NCBI GenBank assembly: GCA_964007475.1
Contig: OZ023273.1
Coordinates: 137,799,308-137,863,307 of the forward strand
Direction of reading: 5' to 3'
Source: Hybos culiciformis
Lineage: Eukaryota; Arthropoda; Insecta; Diptera; Hybotidae
Length of the DNA stretch: 64,000 nucleotides
The translations under genes were made by a program, and so were the position numbers. The notes beneath the pieces are model-generated. The model saw nothing but the letters and a program-made list of their open reading frames with translations, did no database searches and was not told the origin of the DNA. Below, piece after piece: positions 49,333 through 61,000 of the stretch (positions are counted from its first letter, which is position 1; the number at the start of each line of letters is the position of its first letter).

Positions 49333-52300
49333 TCAACATGAATCTTCTTTGTCATCTTTTTTCTTTCTTATTTTCCCCTCGGTTTGAATAGTTTTCGTAA
49401 CCATATCCACGCATTCTGTTATTGGAGGTGAGCTTTGATCACAACTATAATCTTGACCCGCCATACGGCTTAAGGTTAGAATATAGGAACATGCAACCCG
49501 TAGCACAGATAATTTTGAAAGTTTTTGTGTATTTGAATATGCTGGAACTGATTTACGTAAAGTGTCATAAGCGGCTGAAATTGTATGAACTCTAGTACGT
49601 TCACGTGCATTTGCTTCAATTCTTCTTTCTCGTGTCATATTCTTGTAATTTCTTTGGGTTGGTCGTTGAGAAGAAGGATTTGACGCTGAGCTTGAGGCTC
49701 GTATTTGTTGTTCAGAGCTTTTACTACGGTTAAAAAGCATTATATCATCTACTTCACAAGATTTGTTATCGGAGTTTTCTAATTTAACTTCTGTTTTCAA
49801 AGATTCATGTTTCACGTCGAGATCTAATTTTAATTTTTGTTTAAGATTCTTTTTAGTGCTTGATGAGACCTTAATTTGAGAGCTTCCATTAAGTTTGGAC
49901 GGTGGTATCTTTTGAGACTTATTTATATTTATTGCGCCTTTTGTTTGTTCTTGCTGTTGTAATTGTTGTTGCGGCTGCTTCTTTGGTGCTATTAAAGCAA
50001 GAGGCTCCTCTTGAACTTCTTCTGCTGGTAGTCGGTGTAATGTTGTTACACCAGGATGACGAAGAAAAACTTCAGCTGGATTTGGCATTTTTTCATGGGG
50101 TAAATGTTGATCTGATTCTTTTTGATCCCATGGCCTGAAGTGATTTTTATTATTTTCCATATAGTCATCATGGAATTTTTGATCCAATTCCTCCGATGTA
50201 TATCGAATTCGTTTTTTTAATGGACCAGTTTCTTCACGGCCACTTATCACTCGAGATGGCTCTGTGCTTTTCCTCTTATTCCTAGTAAAACTAATTGCCG
50301 TCACTTTGACTTCAACTGAATCCTCTGATGAATCAGTTGGTGAACAAGGATTAAGACGAGAATGATGATCCATCGACAAATCATCTCCGACCTCTGAACT
50401 TCCTGAACAAAATCCGGCATCACGATCACTTGGATTTGGAGATCCTGGAAAGAAACAAATAAAATTTATTTATTATTAAAAATGATATTATTTAATGTAT
50501 AAAAAATTAAAAACATTTAGTTTTCTTTTTAAATATAGCACCTAAAATCCTTGAAAGAATTTATTATAACGCTTTCATAGGAAACGTTTTCACCTGTGGA
50601 TCACGCAACTTATAAATTTGCCGAGACCTTCTAAATTGATAAATTTACAAATTTTTTTGACAACATTTTTTTTTTTTGCATCTTGATAGCCTTGATATCA
50701 ACTATCATAGCATATTACGTCAGGTTTCAATTCTGATATAATTTAGTTTATTTTGTAAACCCAATTTACGAATTTAAAATATATTATGATCTTTATTAAA
50801 GAATTTATATTATTTTAATGAGAATGAAAAAAACCAAATTACCTATACTATTTCTTTTAAATTACCTTTTTTTTTTAAATAAAAATTAAAAATCTGGTTT
50901 TTATCATTTTTGTAAAAGTAGAGTGTCATCACTTTCAAAAAAAAAAAAAAAACTGAAGATCACTTTTTATATGCGAATTACGACCAACAACAATCACTTT
51001 TCAATAATAATAAACTTTTTTTATTGCAATCAAAGCAAATATATGTATACTGTGTAATATGTTATATGAATGTTTAAAAAAAAAACAGTGTAATGAACGT
51101 TAAAAAAATTAACAAAAAATGATTATCGAATAAATGACATTTTTAACGAAATTGGTAAAAAAAAATCTTCGACCTTAATAAAAATGTATTATTTTAATAA
51201 TATTACTATTAGAAGATTTATCATAAGGTTCAGTCAGCTTGTGTTTATATAACTTTTATCAGACGATTAAATACATTTATAATGTGACAATTAGTACAAT
51301 ATGAGTACAATATGAATAATTTTATGAAATATTAATGCAAAAACGAAAATTATATGAAAATATAAGACGTTATAATTATAGTAGATATATCGAGTTAAAA
51401 ATTAAAATAGTATTTAAAACGAAATCATTTTAAAAATTGATAAATTTTTTCAGGATTGTTGAAAAAGATGGTACCATGCAAAATTGAAAGGTGATAATAA
51501 AAATATTTCAAAAAATCTTCAATATTCAGCACACACCTTGAGCGGAATTTATTTTTATTATTATTGAAATAAATGTGAATATGAATAAATTTGTTTATTT
51601 TTTTTTATTACTATTTTTTTTTTTTTTTTTTCGTTTTAAAAAATTAATTTTTAAAAAAAAAATAAAATTTTAATTTTTTAATTTTTTTTTTTGTTATAGT
51701 TTTGAAACTGATTTCTTTAAAATAAAAATAAATCCACCTACATTTTTTATAGCACTTGGTTTTGTTAGCCTTTTACAGATATAAAAAGGAAACCATAAAC
51801 AAAAAATAAAGAAGAAATATCATAAAAAAAATGTTTTGGTTCGCAGGTGTCCACACCAACAGCAAAAAATAGAAATTAATTAAAAGTGAAATTTATATAA
51901 ATAGGTTTTTTTTTTATGAATAATTTGATTAACATTTATTTAATAATCGATCTTAATAAATATAAAAAAAAATTTTTTCGTTTCTTTTACAGATCTGTGC
52001 CTTCTATCTTCTTAACAACAAAAATACAAGGCACTACAATTAGTTATCAAAATAATGTCTTTGGAATTTGAAATTAAATATCAATGACATCAACATTAAG
52101 TTACATAGTATTAAATTTAATTATTTATGTGTTACTAATTTTTATTCAGAATTCAAGAGTAAATAGTATGTTAGTTATTCACTTTGGCTCATTATTTGAA
52201 TTTTTTTTTTAGTGACAGATGGGCAGATATTTTTTTTGTAATTAGTTTCTTTGCACAGTGATATTAATATAGAGAAATATTTTTTTTTTTAATAAAACAT

Positions 52301-54861
52301 CTACCTACAACAGGAAATAGATAAAAAATGACATAAATTGTTTAGATTTGAGAAATTATAGATACAACAGTTTATCTGTCAATTAATTGCATACAATTTA
52401 TTATCGAAAACAATTGAAATTATAGTAAGCATTTTATAGTTTTAATAACAATTATATTAACAAAAAAAAGATCAATATTTTTAACTTCGTATCATAAAAA
52501 TGCATAATTCACGAAATTAACAAGTATAACGAAAATTACTTCCTAAAGGCAGTTCATAACGATATTATATTGAATTTTCAAAAAAATATAAAAAATTATA
52601 ATTCCCAAATTAATAACATAATATTTTTTTTTTCTATTATACCTAACTATATTGGATTAACATTATTATTCTTATTTCGAAATGTATATATACTAGTATA
52701 GTAATTTTATATTGTTATATGGAAAATTTAATCTTAGGTGTAAAATCGAAGCAATTATTCATATTATATTTTGAACCAAAAATATGTATTTTTTTTTTTA
52801 TTTTTTTTTAATCTATTCTTTATTTCTTTCGCTAAATTAAAATTTCCAAGAAAATATAGAACTTTAAATTAAGTTAAAAGGCGCCCTAAAAATAATAAAC
52901 ATATTTTTTTTTTTGTAAAGAAATTTTCTGCAATCATCAACAGGTGGTATAACCTTTAACCATATTTATACCTGGGTTATAAATATAATTTTTTTTTTTT
53001 TTGTTTTATGCGAAAAATAAAAATAAAATTTATTTTAATTCCCTTTGGCAACATGTAGTTTTGAAACATAAAATAAAAAGAAAAAATACTATATAATATA
53101 GATTTTGAAAAAACTTTACATTTTTCTTTTATAGAAAAATTCTATCATAATTGTATATAAATGTAACGATAAACATGTACAAAAAAAAAAAAAAAAAATA
53201 CATATTATTTTTATATGCGGTAATAATACACAATTTTAAGTTAAAAAATTTTTTTTTTGCTGAAATTCCATCTTATATGTTAACATAACACATATATGGA
53301 ATTGAAAAATTAGACATTTCAAAATTTACTGGATTAGTACAATGCGTTTCATTTCTGTTTCTTAAATTCATCAACCCAATAACAAAGATTTATAAAATAT
53401 TCCCTGAAGAGCTTTTCATGTTCATTTTATTTTTTACTTTTTATTTTTTTTTTATTAAAGAGCTAAAAATGTTTTGATTTAAATGCAATTTTATAATTAT
53501 CGACCGACTGCTGTTTAGTTTTTTTTTTTTTTATTATTACTCTAAGGCCAGTCCAGAGTTTAGAAATAAAATATTGTTATTTATGTTCATATGGAATGCG
53601 TACAGAAGTATATATATGTATTCATATATGTCTTTTTTATTATTGAAAGCATTCGTAAATTTTTATTGAAATAATTACGAGTATATAATATGAGTAAGAT
53701 AGAAGTTTATGCTAAAACAAGACTTAACTCATTAATTCTATTTTACTCATTATTCTATATTCGACTACCATATACTGCCGTGAATTAAGTACAATAAGAT
53801 TTATACTGTACAACAAATTTTTGTGCGAAATTTATAGATATATATATAAAAGTTAAGCTCGCATTGAGCTCAATTTTTTATTTACTCAACTCAAAAAAAT
53901 AAATATAAATATTTAACACTCAATTAATTGTATAACTGTATAATAAGCATAATTATTTTATTGAGTTGAGAAAATAAAAAAAAAATAGCTCTAAAAGCTC
54001 AATGTTGGCACAAAAATTTGTTCTACACTATAAAACTTATTATACTTAATTTATGGTTCTACTAATCCAAATATTCTGTCTGATATGATAAATTTTTATT
54101 TGATATTTCATTGAAAACAAAAGTTTATGATTTTCTAGTTTGTGGGTCAAAAAATTCTACATTCAAATTTTATTATCTCTATAATAGAATTTAAATTTGA
54201 AATTTATCATATACTTAATATTATTGCACACAGGAGTGGACGTCTACTATATTCTTAATGCATAAATATTTATTTTTATATATTATACAATATGCACATC
54301 GAAATCTAAATATGAAATAAAAAGCAAAAAAAAAATACATCTTTTAATATAATTGTTATGCAAAAATTAAATAAAACATATAAACTATAATATAAAATAA
54401 TATATTTAAAAAAAAAATTTATGGTAATTTTTGTGATATTCATGCACAGAAATTCCAAAAGAGTGTAAAAAAATATAAAATAAACATAAAATTGATAGCT
54501 TTTGTTTTATGACAAAGTAAAAAATATATACGACGGGGTATTATTATTAATTTTATTTTTCTACTCAATAATAAAATTAAAAAACTCATATATTCAGATG
54601 GAGTCCCTGCTGTGGTGGATCAATTTGGTCATTGATTTAATATTAAGGTGTTTTTTTTTTTTTTCAGTAATTTACATTGTTGTACACATTATGTAGATTA
54701 TTTTATTAATCTATGTGAAATTTATTTGCTTTTATATTATTTAAATACAATAGAAACATTAAAAATCATCACCTCGAAATTTTGTTTTTTTTTTCTTTTT
54801 TCTTTGTTATTTGCTAGTTTATGAATGAGTGAGTGTTTTTTATATTCATACCTGTCCGCAT
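49333..54861 (-). CDS. net: bHLH transcription factor Net (ATOH8 class), two exons, 373 aa
   Basis: Nuclear DNA-binding repressor/activator of the bHLH family; in Drosophila net restricts wing vein formation. Exon 2 is 50444-49333, after a clear acceptor (TTTGTTTCTTTCCAG). It opens in frame with [17 protein letters not shown], upstream of the first internal ATG at 50373. A matching first exon lies at 54861-54852: ATGCGGACAG followed by GTATGA. Joining gives MRTGSPNPSD.. with no frame shift and 1122 nt in all. The bHLH is at about residues 268-329, with basic region [15 protein letters not shown] (about 275-289) and helix 2 [20 protein letters not shown]. This is the form specific to Net/ATOH8. 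Other features are a basic LKKRIRY motif (about 79-85), an internal FRPW (106-109), a Gln run (about 160-168), a Lys-rich stretch, and a basic tail ([13 protein letters not shown]). The intron is 4407 bp. Exon 2 is certain; the first exon is inferred from frame and splice signals. Confidence 0.9.
50445..54851 (-). other. 4.4-kb first intron of net
   Basis: Bounded by GTATGA at the donor and TTCTTTCCAG at the acceptor on the minus strand, phase 1. The interior is AT-rich with many homopolymers. No further coding exon or mobile element with recognisable ends was seen in it. A duplicate GAGTACAATAT occurs near 51291-51312. Confidence 0.6.
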
Positions 54862-55036
54862 TGTCGTTAATAAATTTGGAGTTTTTTTTTTTTGGTTTTT
54901 TTAAAGCGGATGAAGTTAATTTTGGTTTTCTTTATTTTTTTTTATTTCGAGGTGGAATTTATAATTTTTTCATTTAACTACGTTTTTATTTAAAACCATG
55001 TATGAAAATGACCGGGAAATTGATAGATAAAGTATA
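54862..55036 (-). promoter_or_regulatory. Probable net 5' UTR and core promoter
   Basis: On the minus strand TATACTTT starts at 55036, and an initiator-like GGTCATTTT places A at 55009, 27 bp downstream. That would give a 5' UTR of about 147 nt. It contains a 9-codon upstream frame (MVLNKNVVK, then stop) before AACGACAATG, a good insect start context. The upstream frame could damp translation. All of this is by motif only. Confidence 0.3.
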
Positions 55037-58000
55037 ATTTTGTTTTTGGCAAAAAAATTTTTTTTTATAATATTGAATATTGTTTTAACAAGAGTGATGG
55101 ACGAGTTTATTGTTTCAAAAAAAAATTTGTAATAATTTTTACCATTTTTGGCGCCACAATATATAACAATGGTAAACAGGGTAAAAAAAAAAACAAAAAA
55201 AAAACAAATTATGAGATTCAATATTAAATTAAATTCATAAAAAATGAAAACAAAAAATAATCAATAAAAACATAAATAAATTTAAATTTTATTATTTTCA
55301 AAATGACATAAATTACATTTTAAATTCAATCACCTTTTAATATATAAATTGAAAAAATAAAAAATTATCTTTATGACTTTTATGGCTAAAATAGGATTTT
55401 GTTTTTTTGACTTCAAATTATTTTTATTTATTGAGCTATCAATAAACAAATCTGTTATAAAAATATTCTATTTGTTCCATTTAAGAATTCAAGAATAGAA
55501 AAAAAAAATTAATTCTTAGGTGTAATATTGTTAACTTCATTTCTGTAATTTTGATAGAAAATTTAAGAAATGTGCATGTACATATTGAAATTCAGCTTCT
55601 TAGTTATTTTAAAATTTTCAAACTTAAATATAAAACATGATAATTTTGCATTATGTCGAACTTATTTACGGTTCCCTAGTATTCTAAAATCTTAATATAC
55701 TATCAACAATACATCAAGCATACTATTACACATACCTATATAACTCATAATTAAACTATATTCGAATATTTAAAGTTATAAGAAGTGAGAAAAAAGAAAT
55801 TGTTGTACATATAAATATAATCCACATCAGGTAGTTCGAAGTAATTACCAAATCCACGAAAATAAAAAAAAAAGCTTTTATATATCTCAGATTTTCATAA
55901 TATTATGTACATTTTGTATTATATGAATAATACAGATGTAGATAGATATGCATATTAAAATCCAAAAATTAATTCATTAACTTATTTATATACATATATG
56001 TAAGTATGTATCATAATATTTGCAATTGAATGAAATTTTATTCAATACACACAATTTGGTTTAATGCCCAGTCAGGCTAATATTATCGGTAGATTCTCTT
56101 TGAAGATATTATAACAAAATGCTGAAATGCTATATTGACCATTGATTTTCAATAAATTTTATTTTATTTTTTTTATTCTCTAATTTTAATTTCGTTTATA
56201 ATGTTTTTAAAAACTTTTTATAAGGTGATGGAAAAATAATTATATCAATATATACATACTTCATAAAGTTTGTAAATTGAAGTTAGAATATAATAACTAT
56301 ATAAATATCTGTACATTACACATTGAAGAGATAAATTTATTAGTAGAATCAAAAATATTATAAACCAGTCTGTGACAAATATCTAATCTTTCTAAAATCA
56401 TTGAATATAAGTTCGATTTGACCCATATCAAGGGATATATAGAAATTATAGCATCTGTCTTTATTATACTATATGCTACTTTACTACCAAAAAAATCTAT
56501 CTATCGACAACTATAGGTTAATTATAAGATTTTAATTGTAAATATAAGAAAAACTATTTTTAGTTTAACTAGTTGTTGGGAAATTGGTCAATAAATATAT
56601 TTCTTACCTTATTTGTAACAAAAAAACATTTTTTTCTTCCTTTTTAAAAATCAATCCCTTTAAGGCAACTGTTTTATTTTTATAATTTTTTTTTATTTTT
56701 TATTTTTCTTTTCTTGATTTGTTTTCTTTTTCGCGTTTTATTATTATCTTATCAGATGCGCTTATAAAATTCACAAGAATCTGTAGGTTTTTCTTTCAAT
56801 CTCAAAAAAAAAAAATATCTATATATACAACAATCTTAACCTGTGAATTTAATAATAATCTTTAGTAATAATAATAAAAAAAAAAAAAAAAAAAACCATC
56901 ACCCAAAGAAAATAAAGTGTCTGAGATTTTTTTCAAAGATCTGTTTTTTTTTTTTATTATTTTTATTGATATATTTTTTTTTCTCAAAATAAAAATAAAA
57001 GAAAGGAGCCGAGAGGAGATGATTTCTTAAGTAAAAAAAAAAAAAAAAATTTACGTTTTTGGTTCTTTTTTTTTTTTTTTTGTGTATAAATTTATTTTAA
57101 ATCTCTTTTATTCTCTCTTATTGTTAGGAATTTCTTATAAAATGATAATAATTTTTTATTTTTTTTATATAGACCAGTGGTCATGGTAAACTTTTATAAA
57201 TTCAGCGCTGTGTGTGCTGATGACTTGAAAAGAAAATATAATGTAGAACATTTTGTTTTTCATTTTCATTTTTTTTTTTTTTAATTTTAATAATAAGTTT
57301 CTTTTACATTTAAAATATTCTAAAAGGTAAAACATATAATAATAAAAATATACATATAAGAGTTCTATTGATACGAGGTTAGGGTACTTTTGCAATTAAC
57401 TTTCTTTTCTTATTAGGGTTCATCAATTATCAAGTAGAGGAGGTGCTTTCAAAGGAGAACTTCTGTATATACGAAATCTAATATTGAAACTTTTATAATA
57501 TAAAAAACTATTGTATGAAAAGTAGTTTTCAACCTTAGTTGGCTTCCAAAGTTCAGACTTATAATTATATAATATAATATTTCGTATATTTTGACATTTA
57601 AATGATCAAAATATGTCGAGTATCTTAATAGTGTTATAAGTTATAAGTATTTTACTCTAAAACAGTCAGAAATATACTAAGGACTAAGAAAAAATAAAAA
57701 CAAACATTTCTAGCGCACAGCTATTTTTGATTACAAATTACAAGAAATGGAAAAGCTTCTTAGCATGAATTATCAAAATAAATATTTTCTCTTGTAACAA
57801 ATGAATTCTGAGAGAAATAAATCAATCTTCTTCCTCCTTCTTATGTGTTTTGTACTAAAAGAACTTTAAAATCCCATGAAAAATTTTAAATTGGGATTTA
57901 TAAGGTGCATTTTAGAATTTTATTATAAAAAGGTTATTGTTAAACAATCAAAATTACAAAAAAAAAAAATAAAAATAAAGGATGTTTTGATTTTGTGGGT

Positions 58001-61000
58001 CTGAGAATTGTTGCATCTTTTTTTTTTTTTTTGTAAGTCTTCCAAAGGACAATAAGGGATTTTATTTTATTAATTTTTTTTTTTTTTAATAAAAAGGAAA
58101 GAAAAATTGTGTAATTGAAAACAGGTGTTTTGTGTTTTTTTTTTCTTCTTTTTGGATTCAATAAATAGAATGTAGGATTTAGAAAATAATTTTCACTTTT
58201 TACTCAGAATGTATGGAATAATGTGTGATAAAAATTTTATTTTTTTTATGAAAGCTATGTGATTAGAATTTAATATTTTAGTGCATTGCACTAAGCGCTA
58301 TGCGAGTGAGTTCGACAGTCGAGATTACATAACGTTAAATTTTCGATTAGAAGGATTTTATTTTATAACATCATATTTGATTAAAAAAATATTAAATAAA
58401 TTGAGATTTTTCTATTTTTAAATCGAAACTGAATTCTGCATAATTTTAATTATAATAGTTAGAATTAAATATAATATACAGTAATACACTGTACATAAAA
58501 TATGACTATATTGTATTACATATCAAAGCTCTATCATTTTTTCCAGTTACCTACTTATTTTATTAGTGTTCATAAAATTAAAATTAATAATAAAAAATTT
58601 TTATAATCAAAAGTATTTCAATGGAAAAAAAATTTTCCTAACATTCTAGAATTCTAGATCTGCTCAGATATAAATAATAAAAACATTATATTAATAGAAA
58701 TAATACAATTAAAAAATAATTTATATATGAATAGTTATTAAGAAAATCTTAGAAAATCAATTAATCAATTTTTTTTTTTTTTTAATAAATAATTACTAAT
58801 TGTAATAAAAATCGTTTTTAATATGAGAAATTAAATCATATATAGTAAGGTCTTGAAAATGGGTTTGGTAAATGACGACAATTTCCTTATTATTATTATT
58901 TTTTATTTTGTTTTATTTTTAAACTTTATTCAGTTTTTTTTTTTTTTTTATCTTTTTAGATAAATTAACATATTTTTCCAATATTTACATTTTTACATAC
59001 ATGTAAAATTTCTTAATCAATTTTAATTTATGTTTTTTTTTTTTTTTTCATCAAAAAATTAATCAATTTTTAATTATTATGTAACATATGTTATTAAAAT
59101 ATTCTAGAGAGCCTAAGTCAATTAAAAACCACAACATTATTTCGAAAAAAAAAAATAGATCTGAGAATATTATTTACAAGAAAAGTTGCAAGTAACTTTA
59201 TGTTGTTAAAAAAAATGTTTTAGCTTAACATTAAGGTTTTTGTTAATTCTAATCCTGGCGTTCTAGACTAAAAAACATCATTGCGATATCTCAAAGCAAA
59301 TCATATAGGTGTAGGAACTTTAATTTTAAATTGAAATCGAATCAATATTTTATTGACAATCATACAAATTAATTTTAAAAACTTTATGCATATATGTATA
59401 TATAACACTGTCACTGTCACCAGTTTTAATCAATTATTTTCCCATTTTATTTTCCATTAAACATAAATTTACATAAAATTTATTTGAGTATTGACGCCTT
59501 CTGGTAATTTTTTTTTTTTTTTTTCAATAAATGAACATGTATTTTAAAATTTCTTATTTATATATTTGTCTATACATTATGTATATACCACTTAATATAT
59601 ACACCTAAACATACTCTTGTTTTCGCAGCTTCAATGCTCAAGGGTTACAATAATTCTTATGAAAAAAAAAATACACTTAAGAGGCGACACTAAACTGAAC
59701 AATTTATTTGAATAAAAAAATAAAAAATTATAAATATTATGTTTGGCTGGTTCAACTAGATCTCAAATTAATTTTTTTTATTATTATTAAATATTTTTTT
59801 ATGTAGATACACCATCAAATTGCTTAGACTTTGGCTACAGCGAAAAATATAATCTAAAATGTATCTAGAAAAACTAGATTTTTTTTTTTTTTATTTATGT
59901 ATAGTGTGCAGATTAGGATTGAAAAACTTCTATTTATTTTATTTATTCGAATTTCATAAATAGTTTGTTCAACTACTCGACTTTGGTATAATTATGCATA
60001 TAGAATAAAAAAAAAAATTTGTAACCAACATAATTAATTCATTTTATAATAGTTCTGATTTTACCGCTAAAAAAAGTACATATTTATTATTTTAAAAGAA
60101 AAACATCAAGCAAAAAAAAAATCATTAAAATAATAAGCATAACGCTAACGCTGTACACATATAAGATAAATGATAAAATTGACCAATGGACATTTCTATA
60201 TACTCTATTAAGTTGTCAATATAATGTTCCACATGTGTTTTTTATTTTAAACTTGAAAATAATTTCACTCGTTTATAATAGTTTTTATATCTTGTAAAAA
60301 TAAAAATTCAATTCTAAATATTTAAATACAAAATCTTATAAAATACAAAAAAAAAATTATATCAATTACATTATAAAAATTAAAGATCTAAAGATAAGAA
60401 AATTTACTTAAATTCACATAAAACAGTAATTTTTATGTTAAATTCCTAATAAATGGTTTATAAAATTATAAGTTATTATTGAATTAACAAAAAATACACC
60501 TAGGTATATTATAAAAAAAATTAAGAATGATAATTATAAAATGCTTTTAATTGATATTTAAAATATTTACAAATTGCAAAGCAAGTTTATTAATAAAAAA
60601 AATATATATATTTTTTATTAAGAAATTTTAAAATTGTTCATTAACAATTTGTTCATTATTTAATTATTGTCATTTTTGACACAATTTACATACATTTATG
60701 TTTTAGTTAAGGCCTTAATTTTTTTTTTTCTGATATTACAACAAGGAATCGTTCCTCTGTCATAAAATAAAAAAATTAAAAGCATATATATACGTAATTG
60801 GAATTCAAACGTAAACAAAAAACAGCTGATTTTCTTATTTATATATTTTATTTAAAACAATTTATGTAGAAAAAAAATTTTTCATTTTCCATTTTTCCCC
60901 ATAATCAGAATATAAATTTTTCAAATGTTTAGTTTTTTTTTTTGTTTATCGTAAATTATTATTATTACTCTTGGTATAATATTTATGATAAAATAAAATT

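Noticed and set aside
49902..50138. 78-codon plus-strand frame rich in Leu and Val
   Set aside because: Antisense shadow of the net Gln/Lys-rich region.
58284..58292. ATTGCACT resembles a miR-92-type seed
   Set aside because: Only the seed matches; the rest of the mature sequence and a precursor hairpin are absent.
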